In this document: piece by piece, positions 13,032-24,978 of the stretch | Position numbering within the stretch: the first letter of the stretch is position 1 | Layout: each line of letters opens with the position of its first letter | The notes under the pieces: model-generated | Told to the model about the DNA's origin: nothing | Databases searched by the model: none | The model's input: the letters and a program-made list of their open reading frames with translations, nothing else | From: Thamnaconus septentrionalis | Lineage: Eukaryota > Chordata > Actinopteri > Tetraodontiformes > Monacanthidae | Direction: 5' to 3' | DNA length: 64,000 bases | Assembly (NCBI GenBank): GCA_009823395.1 | Contig: CM020517.1 | Coordinates: 11,497,501-11,561,500, forward strand | Program-made: the position numbers and the translations under genes

Positions 13032-13152
13032 GTGTGCGTGATTGTGTGTGTGAGTGTCTTTATGTTGTGATGGCAATCGAGTCCACTTATTAACCCTGTG
13101 CCCCTGTGTGTGTCTGTGTGTGTGTGTATCTGTGTATCTGTGTGTGTGTGTT
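13032..13152. repeat. Interrupted (GT)n tract
   Basis: GT-rich runs around 13,041-13,056 and 13,105-13,152, separated by about 50 bases of non-repetitive DNA. Interruptions include TCTGTGTATCTG-like units. Confidence 0.8.
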
Positions 13153-13237
13153 TTTCACAACAGGATGGAATGTTAAAAGAGGAAACAAACGTGTCACCGG
13201 GAAAAGGATGCACCTAAAATGTAAGTTGTGCTTCTTC

Positions 13238-13620
13238 CAGCATTGTAGTCGAGACCGAGACCAAGACAGTATTGAGATTGAGACGAGACCAAAACAATTG
13301 GTGGTCGAGACTGAGACAAGACAAAGACTGTATATATCATAGAAAAATAACAACAAAACAGAACAAATGGCCAGTATCTTTTTTTCTCAATTCAAAATTT
13401 GCTTCAAAATAAAAGCAACTTTCCTTTATCTTTTCTGTTATTATCGTGTCATTGTATTGTTGGCTTAGTCTCAACACCGGTCTTGATCTAAAACCCTGAA
13501 ACCGCAGGGTCCAATACCGAGACAAGACCGAGTAAAAATGCCTTCAAGTCTGAGACGAGACCGGGACCCTTAAAAAGTTGGTCTGGAGATCGAGACCAAT
13601 CTCGAGCACTACAACACTAC
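13238..13620. mobile_element. MITE-like element rich in GAGACCGAGAC words
   Basis: Both ends carry inverted ATTGTAGT/GTTGTAGT plus CGAGA blocks (left near 13,242-13,256; right near 13,600-13,618, reading inward on the opposite strand). Direct repeats CTTCTTC flank it at 13,231-13,237 and 13,621-13,627. The arms consist of repeated GAGAC, GACGAGACC and AGACAAGACC words, and the centre is AT-rich with no open frame. This matches a repeat type I know as common in teleost intergenic DNA. The non-autonomous DNA transposon (hAT-like) assignment is inference from the ends and the 7-bp duplication. Confidence 0.65.
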
Positions 13621-14160
13621 CTTCTTCACTCTATTCATGTGTCTCCATCCTGTCGACGAACAGCCAAGGACGCAGGGCTCTAAACGAATTTTAAAAATGT
13701 GACCGTTTTATCAGTTATGAGTTTATAATTTCCCACGTTAAGTGTGCTCTGGCACACCTGCATGCTACCCGCCTCACCACCACCACTCCCCCTCGGCTGT
13801 GCTCTCGGCAGCCTCGTGGGTTCGCGGCTCGAGATGATGAGAAGCGCCGGTCCGGCTGTGGCCGCGTACAGATGAAGAGCCCCGGGGCTGCTGCTCTGTA
13901 AAGCAACGTGAGCCGAGTCTCAAGTCTGACTCAGCTCGTGGTTCTGCTCGCACACTCAAACACATGATGCATCAGTCAGGAAGCCATGATGTCGATGTGT
14001 AAGATAGCTTTGTGTAAAGTCAAAGGACAGGAGTTGAAGTTTAGCACCATGTTAATGTTGGTCACTGTCAAATTAGCTTTCATTGCCTGGTTCTGGCTCT
14101 GATATGCACATGTTTGCCTTTCATTCATTTTGCCTCATTCTCACCATCCTGCTTTTGCTC

Positions 14161-14850
14161 CTCCTCCTCTCCTCTACTGCCTGTTCCCCTCTTCCTCTCC
14201 CCTACTGCTCCTCCTCTCCTCTACTGCCTGTTCTCCTCTTCCTCTCCCCTACTGCTCCTCCTCTCCTCTACTGCCTGTTCTCCTCTTCCTCTCCCCTACT
14301 GCTCCTCCTCTCCTCTACTGCCTGTTCCCCTCTTCCTCTCCCTTACTGCTCCTCCTCTCCTCTACTGCCTGTTCCCCTCTTCCTCTCCCCTCCTGCTCCT
14401 CCTCTCCTCTACTGCCTGTTCTCCTCTTCCTCTCCCCTACTGCTCCTCCTCTCCTCTACTGCCTGTTCTCCTCTTCCTCTCCCTTACTGCTCCTCCTCTC
14501 CTCTACTGCCTGTTCCCCTCTTCCTCTCCCCTACTGCTCCTCCTCTCCTCTACTGCCTGTTCTCCTCTTCCTCTCCCCTACTGCTCCTCCTCTCCTCTAC
14601 TGCCTGTTCCCTCTTCCTCCCCCCCTCCTGCTCCTCCTCTCCTCTACTGCCTGTTCCCCTCTTCCTCTCCCCTCCTGCTCCTCCTCTCCTCTACTGCCTG
14701 TTCCCCTCTTCCTCTCCCCTACTGCTCCTCCTCTCCTCTACTGCCTGTTCTCCTCTTCCTCTCCCCTACTGCTCCTCCTCTCCTCTACTGCCTGTTCCCC
14801 TCTTCCTCTCCCCTACTGCTCCTCCTCTCCTCCGCTGCCCCTCCTGCTCT
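14161..14850. repeat. 47-bp pyrimidine-rich minisatellite, about 14 copies
   Basis: A 47-bp unit containing CTCCTCCTCTCCTCTACTGC and CTGTTCCCCTCTTCC recurs with exact 47-base spacing from 14,161 (14,161, 14,208, 14,255 and so on). Fourteen copies contain the diagnostic CTGCCTGTT. Variation is mainly CCCC versus TCTC and CTACTG versus CTCCTG. Copies decay after about 14,820 into general CTCC/TCCTC low-complexity DNA that ends near 14,980. The period is not a multiple of three and the unit lacks stops in all three plus frames. The three overlapping open frames of 284, 336 and 410 codons therefore all encode the same Leu/Pro/Ser-rich 47-residue period and are not genes. The strand is almost purely pyrimidine, so triplex (H-DNA) formation is possible. 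Confidence 0.97.
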
Positions 14851-16445
14851 CCTCTACTGCTCCACCACCTCTTCCTCTCCTCTGTTGCCCCTCCTCCTCC
14901 TCTTCCTCCTCCTCTCCTCTTCCTCTCCTCTACTGCACCTCCTCCTCTCCACTGTCTTCCGCCCCTCCTCTCTGCTCTTTGTGAGTCCATTTCCCGTCCA
15001 GCACAAACGCCGGCGCCGCACTTCCTTCCATGTGGCACAGAGTCAAGCAGGAATGGCACACGTTCACATGTACATATCGCCTGTGCTGGCTGATGTTCTG
15101 CAGCCCGTGTGTCGACGCTTCCATGCTGTCCGGGACAACATGGCGTGTTGCAATCACACAGTTTGTTTTCTTTTTAATCAGGTCATATTGTTACACGTGT
15201 CACTGTCTCATTGCTCAACACCTTTGAACAAATATGTGCCCAAGGTGTTTTCAGTGCATTTTTTACGATCCGCCTCTTCTATGTGTTTATTATTCCGGAT
15301 GCTGGTTCACATCCCGCTGAGTATATTCCAAGCAGTCCGGCTCTGACTAGACACAAACAGGAAAAGAAGCCCCTCATGTCAGTGTCTCTCGCTAAAGGAG
15401 ACTGACGTCAGTTTCACAGCTACTTATAGCTACTGATAGGTTTACAGGTTGGGTTTGTTTTTTGTTTTTTTCTTCCTCCTTCCTCCTCCCTCGTTTCCTG
15501 AACAGGAATTTAGCATGAATCTGGATGCAACGCTAGGAGGTGAATGAAAATTGCTCTGTGGTTTGCCGAGCTAAAAAAAGCAGTGGACTTAGCCAGTGTA
15601 AAATTACCCAGATCCTGTGCATAGCTTCAGCCCTCATCCGCCTCCAGCCCCACCAACCCCCATCCGCCCACCCCCAACTCTGCAGCATTCACCGGATCAT
15701 CAAATTGGAAAATGAAAATTTCTCAGTATGTGACGTTATGCGGACTAACATCTGTTTCTTCTCGGTCTCAATCGTGAATGTATTTTTAACCCCCTGTTAA
15801 TCTGATGACATGCTCTCACTGAATGACCCTTTAACTCCATTGCGGGCTTCAGTCTCAGACAAGGTCATTTTGTTGTCTCCCTCAGCGATATGTTCACGTC
15901 AATGTCTAGACCGTCTCTTACTCACAAAACATAATCTTGAAGCGGTTTTTCTTCAACCAAATTAAACGTGTTAAGTGTTGAAGCACTTTGAATTTTAATC
16001 CGACAACATGCCTCAAAATCAATCACCGCCTCTCCTGGCGTTGAGTCGCACTCGCACGACAATCTGCGAATAGTTGTGGTTCCGCAGCCTCTTTGAATGT
16101 ACAACCTCATCATTTTACCTCAGCTGCTCTTCCCCCTCCGCCCTCCTCCTTCCATCACGCAGCCAGTGCTGCATTCCTGCTGCAGTAATCCACTCAGGCT
16201 GCTACCTGCTCTCAATGCCACACTCATCCTCTGGTTTTCCCCCTGTCTATCGTTTGCATTTCTAGCGCACACGTGCGTTTTCTCTTCACCCCGGCCGTTC
16301 CGCCGCCGCCGCTCCGTCTCTTCTGCCCCGTTCTGCCTCCACGGTGCTTTCCATTCAGCCGCAGCAGAGCCGAGCTGTTGAAGCACTGCAGAGCTCTGCC
16401 AACACGACCGTGTGTGCATGCTCTGTGCTAGGATGAGAGGCGCTG

Positions 16446-16468
16446 TGTGTGTGTGTGTGTGTGTGTGA
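16446..16468. repeat. (TG)11 microsatellite
   Basis: Uninterrupted TG dinucleotides over about 22 bases. Confidence 0.94.
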
Positions 16469-16899
16469 GAAGGGCTATTGACTTATCTGTGAATGGACAC
16501 CATGTTTCAAGGCGGTTGTCGTCGCCCGGCAGGACGGGGCCGCCGGAGATGTCTGTGCCACAGAAGTGGATAAACTGGTGTTGTTTCATCATTGCCGAGA
16601 TACAGAAGGGAGGACCAGCGAATGCAGAGCGAGGACGAATGAGGATGAAGGTCACGGGAAGCAAAGCAAAGCAGGTCCAGCGGATAAACTTGGGGTGATT
16701 TTGAGGCTGAGACTGTAAGAAAAGAAAATAGTGAATTTTTGATAAGAGATGAATAAACAATATAATCAGTTTAGTTCTATAAATAATTACTTAAATGTCC
16801 CACTTTGTGAGAATATTACTGCACCAGTGTTTTCCAGCAGTGAGTCTCTAGCCTGCCACTGAACCCCCCAGGAACATCCCTATTTAAATTCAAATCATC

Positions 16900-17110
16900 T
16901 CTCCTTTACCACTTTATCACGTTTCAAACGCCTGTGTCCTATAACACTCAGTTCAGGTGACTTTTATGATGTAACAAGAGGCACTGCTACCTCTCTCAGC
17001 AACAGCCACGCCCAGGTGTGTGTTCCTCCTTCAGACGCCACCTCATGGCCGTGTTGGTTTTGATCCTTTCCAAACACCTGGAAGGTCCAGCAAAGTTACA
17101 ACTGAATGTT
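16900..17110 (-). repeat. Dispersed GTGACATCAC-core repeat, copy 2
   Basis: Contains ATGATGTAACAAGAGGC followed by CCTTTCCAAACACCTGGAAG and GTCC. These correspond in inverse orientation to the two blocks of the copy at 40,139-40,440. It is diverged, and its ends are not defined. Confidence 0.5.
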
Positions 17111-17749
17111 TTGTAGGTGGTTTTATGTTTTATGCTCTTTTTGAGGCTTCCTTGGCGCATTCATTGCGGAAAAGCAAAAGATCAGAAAATAAATATGATA
17201 GTTTACCTTTGAAATGTAAATAGTGTCAAAATAAAAATGCACAATCAACATATTGGTACCTGTTTAATGGTAAACATAGACTTCATTGCTTGAATTGTGA
17301 GGGTTTTTTTTGCCCTTCTTTTGCTTTTGCTTGTTTTAGGCCTGTGCACTCTTTCACCGAGGCCATCTGGGATGAGTAAAGACTGGATGTAAAGTAGCAT
17401 TTTTCACCATAAATCCCACCGCACCACGCTGCTGTGCCTGCTAACGCATTTGTTCGCTCTGTGGCATCTGGTGTACAGTTACATTTTTCACATTTCCAGT
17501 GTGTCAGTCTGCAGAAATTCTTTCAGTAGTGAAAACTCACAGCCCACCGTGTTTCTGCACACCGTAAATACAGAATTGCATTATGTAACTGTTCCTGTAT
17601 TGTATATTGTATTGTAAGTATATATGTCTGACACTTTGCATAATTAATTATCGAAAATCTGTCAATCTCTTGAAGAGTAGCATATTTAGCCCTCAGTTTG
17701 CGACGTTCCATTCAAGTTTTATTTTAGCAAGTTTTGAAGCTTCCTAAAA

Positions 17750-17905
17750 CTGATGCCTTGTTCGACCTTCTGCATGTTTGGACAGTCAGAGGGAGGTATG
17801 AACACCTAGCTCATCTACCTCACTAACCTGGGAGAGGTATTGGGGAGTCATTTGTGACATCACAATGGGCAGATTTCACAAATGCATGAGTTTGGATGAC
17901 TTTTC
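17750..17905 (+). repeat. Dispersed GTGACATCAC-core repeat, copy 3
   Basis: Has CGACCTTCTGCATGTTTGGA, then CTCACTAACCT, then TTTGTGACATCACAATGGGC. These appear in the same order and orientation as the blocks at 40,275-40,395, so it is homologous to that repeat. Confidence 0.6.
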
Positions 17906-20900
17906 TTCAGAAGTGAGCCAACAGAAGAAAATAACAGATTTTTTTCATGTTTGAGTTCACTGTCATACCAGAGACCCATACTGTAGTTGAAAACAATAGC
18001 AATGGGATTTTTGGTGTATTTTTTTAAAAAAAAGAGTCAAGTCTAATTCAAATGGACTTTTATTCACATTTTGTTTTTACAGTGATGCCTACGTGAAATG
18101 AGTTGTCTCTGACTTGTTTAGTTAACCTTTGTCTGTCTGCCTCGCCCTCAGCCGGTCTGACTCACACTTACACACTCACTGGTGGCCAGCGTCAAATCAA
18201 ACAAGTGTCATCTTGTTGTGGTGCGCTTACGTGCTCTTATCTGCGTGTAGTTGTTGTACACGCACATTCCTTGGCGGGCAGCTCATCGTGCCTGCGGACA
18301 GGCGCTCTTATCTGTGCGGACTCTTTCGCTCATATAATTTTTGCTGACGTCTGCCGATACCTGAGAACGCCAGAACAGCTGCTGAGCTTGGCTTTAAATA
18401 TAGCTATACTGTAGCTGCATCACCGCAGTGTTGTTCCTGGAAGTGTAACTCTCTAAATCATAGGTCTGCATTTTCTTGCCTCAAACATATTTCCTGACCT
18501 TTTTTGGTATTTTCAATATTTCTCACTATGTATTCAGCCAGCTTGGGCATTAGTCACAATTCTTTCCGACATATACTAATGTGCTGATGTAGCCTCTGTA
18601 ACACCATCAGCCTGATGATGGACATTTGTATGAAAGACGTCAGTCACTGATGTCTTGTCACCGTCACTGACACTGACTAATGCTTTCTAAATGTTTGCTT
18701 TCTATACTTAACCAAACCAGTTTGGCAGACTTCATCATAATAGTCCATCCTGATATCTAAAGCTTTCCAATGGTATTTACTGGCGTAATATATTTTAGTA
18801 GGTAATAGCTCCTAAACTTGGTTGATGCAGTGAAATTAATCAATTTTATTGCTTTGCTAGCAGTGGTCGTATCACTGTTGTGTTGTTTTTGAAAGTTTTT
18901 CAATATTCCACATTTGAAGTTTGTATATTGTTTTTTTTTTCCAGTTATCTGTGCAACTGAATTACATCTCAGCTTCCTGATCAGAACTTACTGTACGCCA
19001 CTGTGTCTGCTGTAGGAAGTGTTGAGCATGTTTACACTGCCTGTGACCTCTGAGCCCAAACAGAGTCCCACAAGGCTTAGCACATCTTAGGTAATATTTC
19101 ATGGACACATCAGGAGGAGGAGCAGGAGGTCGCGCAGGTCACACATCTGTGTGTTAATGTCAGGGACAGTATGGACTTGGACAACTTGGCCAATAGCTCC
19201 ACTGCTTGTCTTGTTTTCTTTTTTTTTAAAACATATGGTAAAAATTAAATGAAATGTGCTGATTCAAGCAGTGAAGATTAAAGGTACATTGGTTTTTCAA
19301 AATTATGCTCTGCGAAAGCAAAATATTTTAAACGTGTGGCCTTGAACTGGGATGGGCATTTTTTTAAAAGATTTTTTGTGTAATGTATCACAATTTATCA
19401 CTTAATAGGAAAAGACTGGAAGAGACAGCAAATAATGGATTTTGTCACAGAGATTGAAGTAAACCTATCAATGCCTTGAACATGTATTTTCAAACAAAAT
19501 ACCAAGAAAATGTTTATAGGACCTTACCCCATTTGCCAGCACAGGACACGAGTAATGGCACTCAGGTGTGGTCAATAAATCAACTTTTAACATGCTGTTT
19601 AAAGTGCTCATCAATCAATCGACATAAGACTTGCAGGTTCAGAGAACAGACTGACTGAACTTGTTGGCCGGCAGCTGTAATTGCTGCACGGAATCCTGCG
19701 TTTGTTGTCAGTGACATCTGATGGAGAACACACTCTAACTCACTGTTTCCCTCAACTCTCAGATCCCTTCAGTCTCTAAAGTCACATCTGCTGCAAGGCC
19801 GTAAAGAGACAAGGCAAAAATGTTCTGTGTGTTTTAGAAGCGTCAAACCTGCGTACGAGCTGACAGGTCCCACAGAGTGAGTGCTCTGGAATTTCTCCTT
19901 CGCCTTGCACCGTCTTCCACTCTGTGTCAAACCCCTCTGGTATTTCTCATCCCCACCGCACATTTTTCCCTCTCATCTTTTCTATCATGCCCCGTTGAAG
20001 AAGCAGACTGGTGTTTTTAAGCCCCGGCAGTGGAGATTTGATGTAGACTGGGAAGTGGGGTTAAGGACCCAGAAAAGACTCGGAACAAAGGGACTTTTAT
20101 GTGTCAGCCAATCACAAGGATTTACTTTAATGCTCCTGACTTGATATTTGTCATGAAAGTGATTCACCGGGAGCTTCGCCTTTGACCTGCCTGGCGTGGG
20201 ACCGAAGCTGATTGCACCAAATATAGAAAGAAAAATTCTGAAGCTTTATTTTTTTAATGAACCAGTGACTAATCTCTGTGTGCACAGAGTATTTCCAAGA
20301 GAGTTTGGTGTCAAGAATGGTCAGAGTAGCGAAGCAAACTAAAATACAGCACATTACTTCCTGTGGTTGGGGTTGTTAAATTGATGAAATAACTGGAGAG
20401 AGTTGAAAAGGGAAAGGAAAATTGTCATATGCCATCAAATAACGTTGTGATTTTTACCCGTGTGCTCTTGCACCGGCATCAAGGTGTTGCTAGGTCCAGC
20501 CGACAGGGAGGCTGAAGTATCAGTAATTAACCGCTTGAAAATGAAGCTGAACAGCGTTTTGCATTACACCTTGAGGGATAAATCCCAGGGAGTCCTTGTT
20601 CCTCCCCTTATCCTGCTGGGTCTAATGAGCTGTATTTCTGCTGAAAATGAGAAACGCCTCCAAAAATGTGCAGCTCAAAAAAAAAGTCATAGAAAAGTTA
20701 AATTAGGAAATTGTGTCTATTCCAATACAAAAAAACTGAGAAATACCAGGCCCAGCCTCGGGTCTCCACCATCTTGTGGCTTTTAGTCTTGCTCCAGCAT
20801 TTGCTGCTACAGTGGCCCCTGCACAGAAAAAAAAGGGGGGGGGGGTGTTCTAACGCACTGCAGTGCGCAAACAGACTGTAACCCGTGTCGTGGAGATGCG

Positions 20901-21122
20901 GTCGCAGTATTTTGATTGGACTCAGGCCCTTCATTAACTCCTATTTATGGGGCAGAATAGCTGCAAAACCAAAAGTTCCAACCAGACGTCAAGTGCACGA
21001 GCGAGGGCCGGTTCTTTCCCTTTCCTCTCCTTCCTCTCTCTTTCGTGGAGAGAACAGAGTGTACTGAAGGCAACAGGCAGGCAGGAAGAGAGAAAGCCCT
21101 AATCATATGGTGCATGATTGTA

Positions 21123-21240
<118 letters not shown>

Positions 21241-24200
21241 GGAAAGAGGGAAGAGAAGGAGAGAGAGAGAGAGCTCTGCCTTTGTTGCAAATACTTCCCA
21301 TTGTATCTCTTTGTCTCTTCTTGTCCGTGTCGACGTCTTCGCCCTCATTTGATCCTCGACAGAGTCTTTGCTGAGGTTTTCGCGCTTTCATCCGCACTCA
21401 TTGTCATTTTATTTTTATGGCTGCTGTGACTGTGTTGTTGCCTTTAAAACAGCACTGGGTTTCCCAAACCGTTTGTGTGTACCGCAGGAATATTTGGGTC
21501 TTACTCATGTCTTATGGCAACACAGACGAGCTATTTTGTCGGGTACGATCTACATCTTGTTTAAACATGTCTATTTACACAAGGAGAGGTCGAGGTTAAG
21601 AGGAATAATAAAAGCAATAAAAAATTACTTCTGTGAGTTCAGCAATATAAATTCATTGTTACAATAGAAAAACAATTTCCCCTTGGGACCAATGTAGAAT
21701 TGTGGTTATCTAATTAATGCGTTTTAATTCATTCAGGTGTGTAATTTCCAAAAAGAAAGAAAGCAGTGCTTGGTCTATAAACAATCGAGATTAGAATTCA
21801 TTGCCCAGGTCAACGATGTTTACCCATTTTTGCACTTGGACAGCATCTTAAGCTTTGCTCTCGCTCTTGCTGGACTGCAATTCAGAAGCAATAAAGCCAG
21901 TGTGAGTGCAGGAGTTATCTAAAAGGTCAACTTCCTGAACAGATTTCAGGAAGCAGAATGTGCCAAAGCAGCCAGTTAGGACTTGGTATGAGCTTTTTCC
22001 CCCACTGTTAGAGCCTCAAAACTCCATATTCATTTATCTCTGATCACACAAGAAAACCTATAAACAAAAAAGGGCCTTCCCGTCAAATCAGGAAACCAAA
22101 GGAAAGCATTTTATACACTATCTGAGTTTCGGCTGTCAAAACAGCCCAGACAAAGTGTTTGATCGAGTGGGTTTTGAAGAGCCTGTTTATGTTGTAGTTA
22201 AGAGCAGGCAGGGCAGTGTGAGATACCAACTCATATCAGCTCATTGAAAATGGACGACAAATTTCACATCTCTTTTTCTTCTTTTTTTTTGCAATCCGTT
22301 TTAGAAGTATCCCCCATTTTAAAATTTCAGCGTGCTTCATCCCTCAATCTTTCTGCATCTCCTTATTCTTATCACTGGCCCTTTCCTGTTGCCAGATTCT
22401 TCTTCCCAAGTCACTCAACACCACTCTAATTCTCCCCTGTCTTGTCCCGAGGGCCGTTAATGAGGCCCTGGGCCCTGTGATAAGTGAATCAGGTATGTTG
22501 ATTGGTTTGGCAGAGGTGGGCCCTTGCCAGAGTCGCTTTGCACGCACCACTGCCCCTTAAAAGTACCCACTTGGCTGTGCTGGTGTGCGTGTCTGACAGG
22601 GATGGATGGAAGAGATGAGGGAGGTTGCTCGAGAGCTGGCAATGAAATAAAGGGAGAATGAAAGGAAAGGTAGGCCGACTGCCAAGACAGGAGTAACTGG
22701 ACCTAACAAAACACCACAAGTTGTTCTCACTATTTTCCAAAATCATGCAGGGGCCAAGACTAGGGATGAACAACGTGATTATGGATGGTTATTTCATCCT
22801 GCAGATACAGCTAACGGAACTTCTCTCCTTGGCTCATCCAAAATGATCTTTTCAAATTTTGCTTGTAAGAAGACAGTAGTAGAGGACTGTCTTGCATTAT
22901 GGGCTTTAATAACACGATAATAGTATGTTCAATATCGGCTCCTCCATGTATAACCTTCAACTCATGTGTTCAGAACGTAAATCCGAGTATGAAAAATGGG
23001 GCATTATTCAGTCCAAACCGAGAGGCAATGCTGTCTAGTTTTGGTGTCAGTTTCAGTGGTTGCAGTTTTAAAAAGCAGCATAGTTCTGTGTTAGGGGCTG
23101 TCATGATGAATTGCTCTGTAAGCCTGCCAGATGGTAATCTCTGTTTTCAATGAATTTCTTGGAATTTGTCATAGTGTTTTTACTCCACTGGAACGGGATC
23201 AGTCGGCCCTGATTTGGATCACTGCTACCACCTCAAGACATCGCGGATAAATCGCTCTACATCTCTCTTAACAAGCCACAGATGGGCAAAGCTAATCCAA
23301 CGCAAAATGACTTTTCTCATCGAAGGTGTCTGGGACTTGAGTGAACCACTATTGCAGTCCCCCTACGTTGCACTTTTTTTCTCCCTTCATTCTCTCAACT
23401 CAATCCTCCATCGATGAATGTTGCAGTTTTCCTGAAATCCCTGTTACTCCTCTGAAAAGATTGCTAAACCACTAGACCTCATGAAAGTAAAGAATATTTA
23501 AAATGCTCCACCTCAAGGCTTTGAGTTTAAATTGGGCTTTTTTTTAAATGTTGAAATTGTTTCCATATGGACTATCTAAGCATGTAGCCTTGATTTAACA
23601 TTTAAAAACGCATTTAATGAATTGTGGGAACTGGAAACAGCAGCTTTGAGTTTTTATTAAACGATAAAAAAAAAGATATGAAAGTTCATTGCAGTGTACC
23701 AAACATGACAAGTCAAACCACGTCGTAACCACATAGTTTGGTTCTTACAGATTAAATAAAAGACTTAAAACAGTAATTTGGTGTCTTTGACAATGTTATT
23801 GTAGTTCAGATGTTTTTAAGCATTTGGTTGAAAAGTTCATTTAATGTAAAGAAAAACTACAGCAACCTCGTCTGTAGACGGAAAGAAGCATGTAACCTCC
23901 AAGCACAGAACTGTAGATAAGCTTGTAAGTGAGGTCGATAAGTGATGATGTGTAGGAATCAAATTCCCCAGCCGCAGGAAGCTTCCCGCCATGTGGTCAG
24001 TCGGGAAAACTTGGCATAATGATGGGGGAGGGGTCAGTATTAGTATTTAATGAGAAAGGAATGGCTTCTATCTTTCTCGAGGGGATACTGATTTGCAGAG
24101 AAGTCTTTGATCTCATCTCATCGAGGCAAGCTGCTGCAAAAACAAGCAGCTCAGCCTCTGAAATAATTCCTTTGTCGCCTAGGACATAGATATAAAAGAG

Positions 24201-24377
24201 CAGGTCAGATTTGTAATTGTCGATTGCTCTGACGGTGCTGTGACGGGTGTGTGATGCGGCGGTTGCCACAGCAACCGGCCGGTGAGGGGACGTCCGGTGT
24301 TATTGAGACATGCTGCTGTCAGCAGAATCGCCCAGGCAGCCACAAATCGATGGTGTATCTCAGGGATGTGAGGTTAG

Positions 24378-24378
24378 A

Positions 24379-24410
<32 letters not shown>

Positions 24411-24430
24411 GTGCGCGTGCGTGCGTGCAT
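24378..24430. repeat. (GT)n/(GC) tract followed by GA-rich run
   Basis: GT dinucleotides grading into GTGCGCGTGCGTGC, then a GAGAGAGGGAGAGG purine run to about 24,465. It lies about 0.35 kb upstream of the first visible luzp1 exon. Confidence 0.93.
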
Positions 24431-24797
24431 GTGAGAGAGAGGGAGAGGAAGAGGAAGAGAGAGAAGCCTGTGCTGGCATGCTAAAGCCCTCATACTCATG
24501 CATCACATGTAAGCAGTGACACCCCCATCTCCTTCAATGGACAGACATGGCGGTGCAAAAAGCAACCAAGGTGCAGGTACAGATGTTTTGTGCTTTAGCT
24601 TCGCTGTGTTTGTTTTTTTGTTTTTTTGTTAGAATGTGTCACAGTAATACGTAAACTCAAATCATATCAAGCTGTGTACTGTTGATCATCTGAACCCTGA
24701 AATGTTTTCTTTTCTTCTTTAATTGTCCAGGTTATGATGATTAAATTAATGACGTTGGTAAATACATGCCTAAATACTTGTGTTTCCTCTTCCACAG

Positions 24798-24978
24798 ATT
24801 TGTCTGCCAATCACCAATTAAGACCATAATCACTATAAAAGAGCGCCAGCAAGAGAAAGCAAAGGGTTACTCCTTGAGACTGTGGGACTTTAATGCCCAT
24901 GCTACACAAATGTGGACCTCCAAAAACGTCATCAAATAATTTTAACAGAGCAAGCAAAAGACAGAGAATTCTATAGCC
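24798..24978 (+). other. luzp1: luzp1 5' UTR part of first visible exon
   Basis: A pyrimidine-rich acceptor (TTTCCTCTTCCACAG) ends at 24,797. The following 181 bases lead to the initiator ATG in the context GCCATGTCTG. An upstream non-coding exon is therefore expected. Confidence 0.65.

Noticed and set aside
14083..15346. 410-, 336- and 284-codon Leu/Pro/Ser-rich frames
   Set aside because: All three are frames of the same 47-bp minisatellite.
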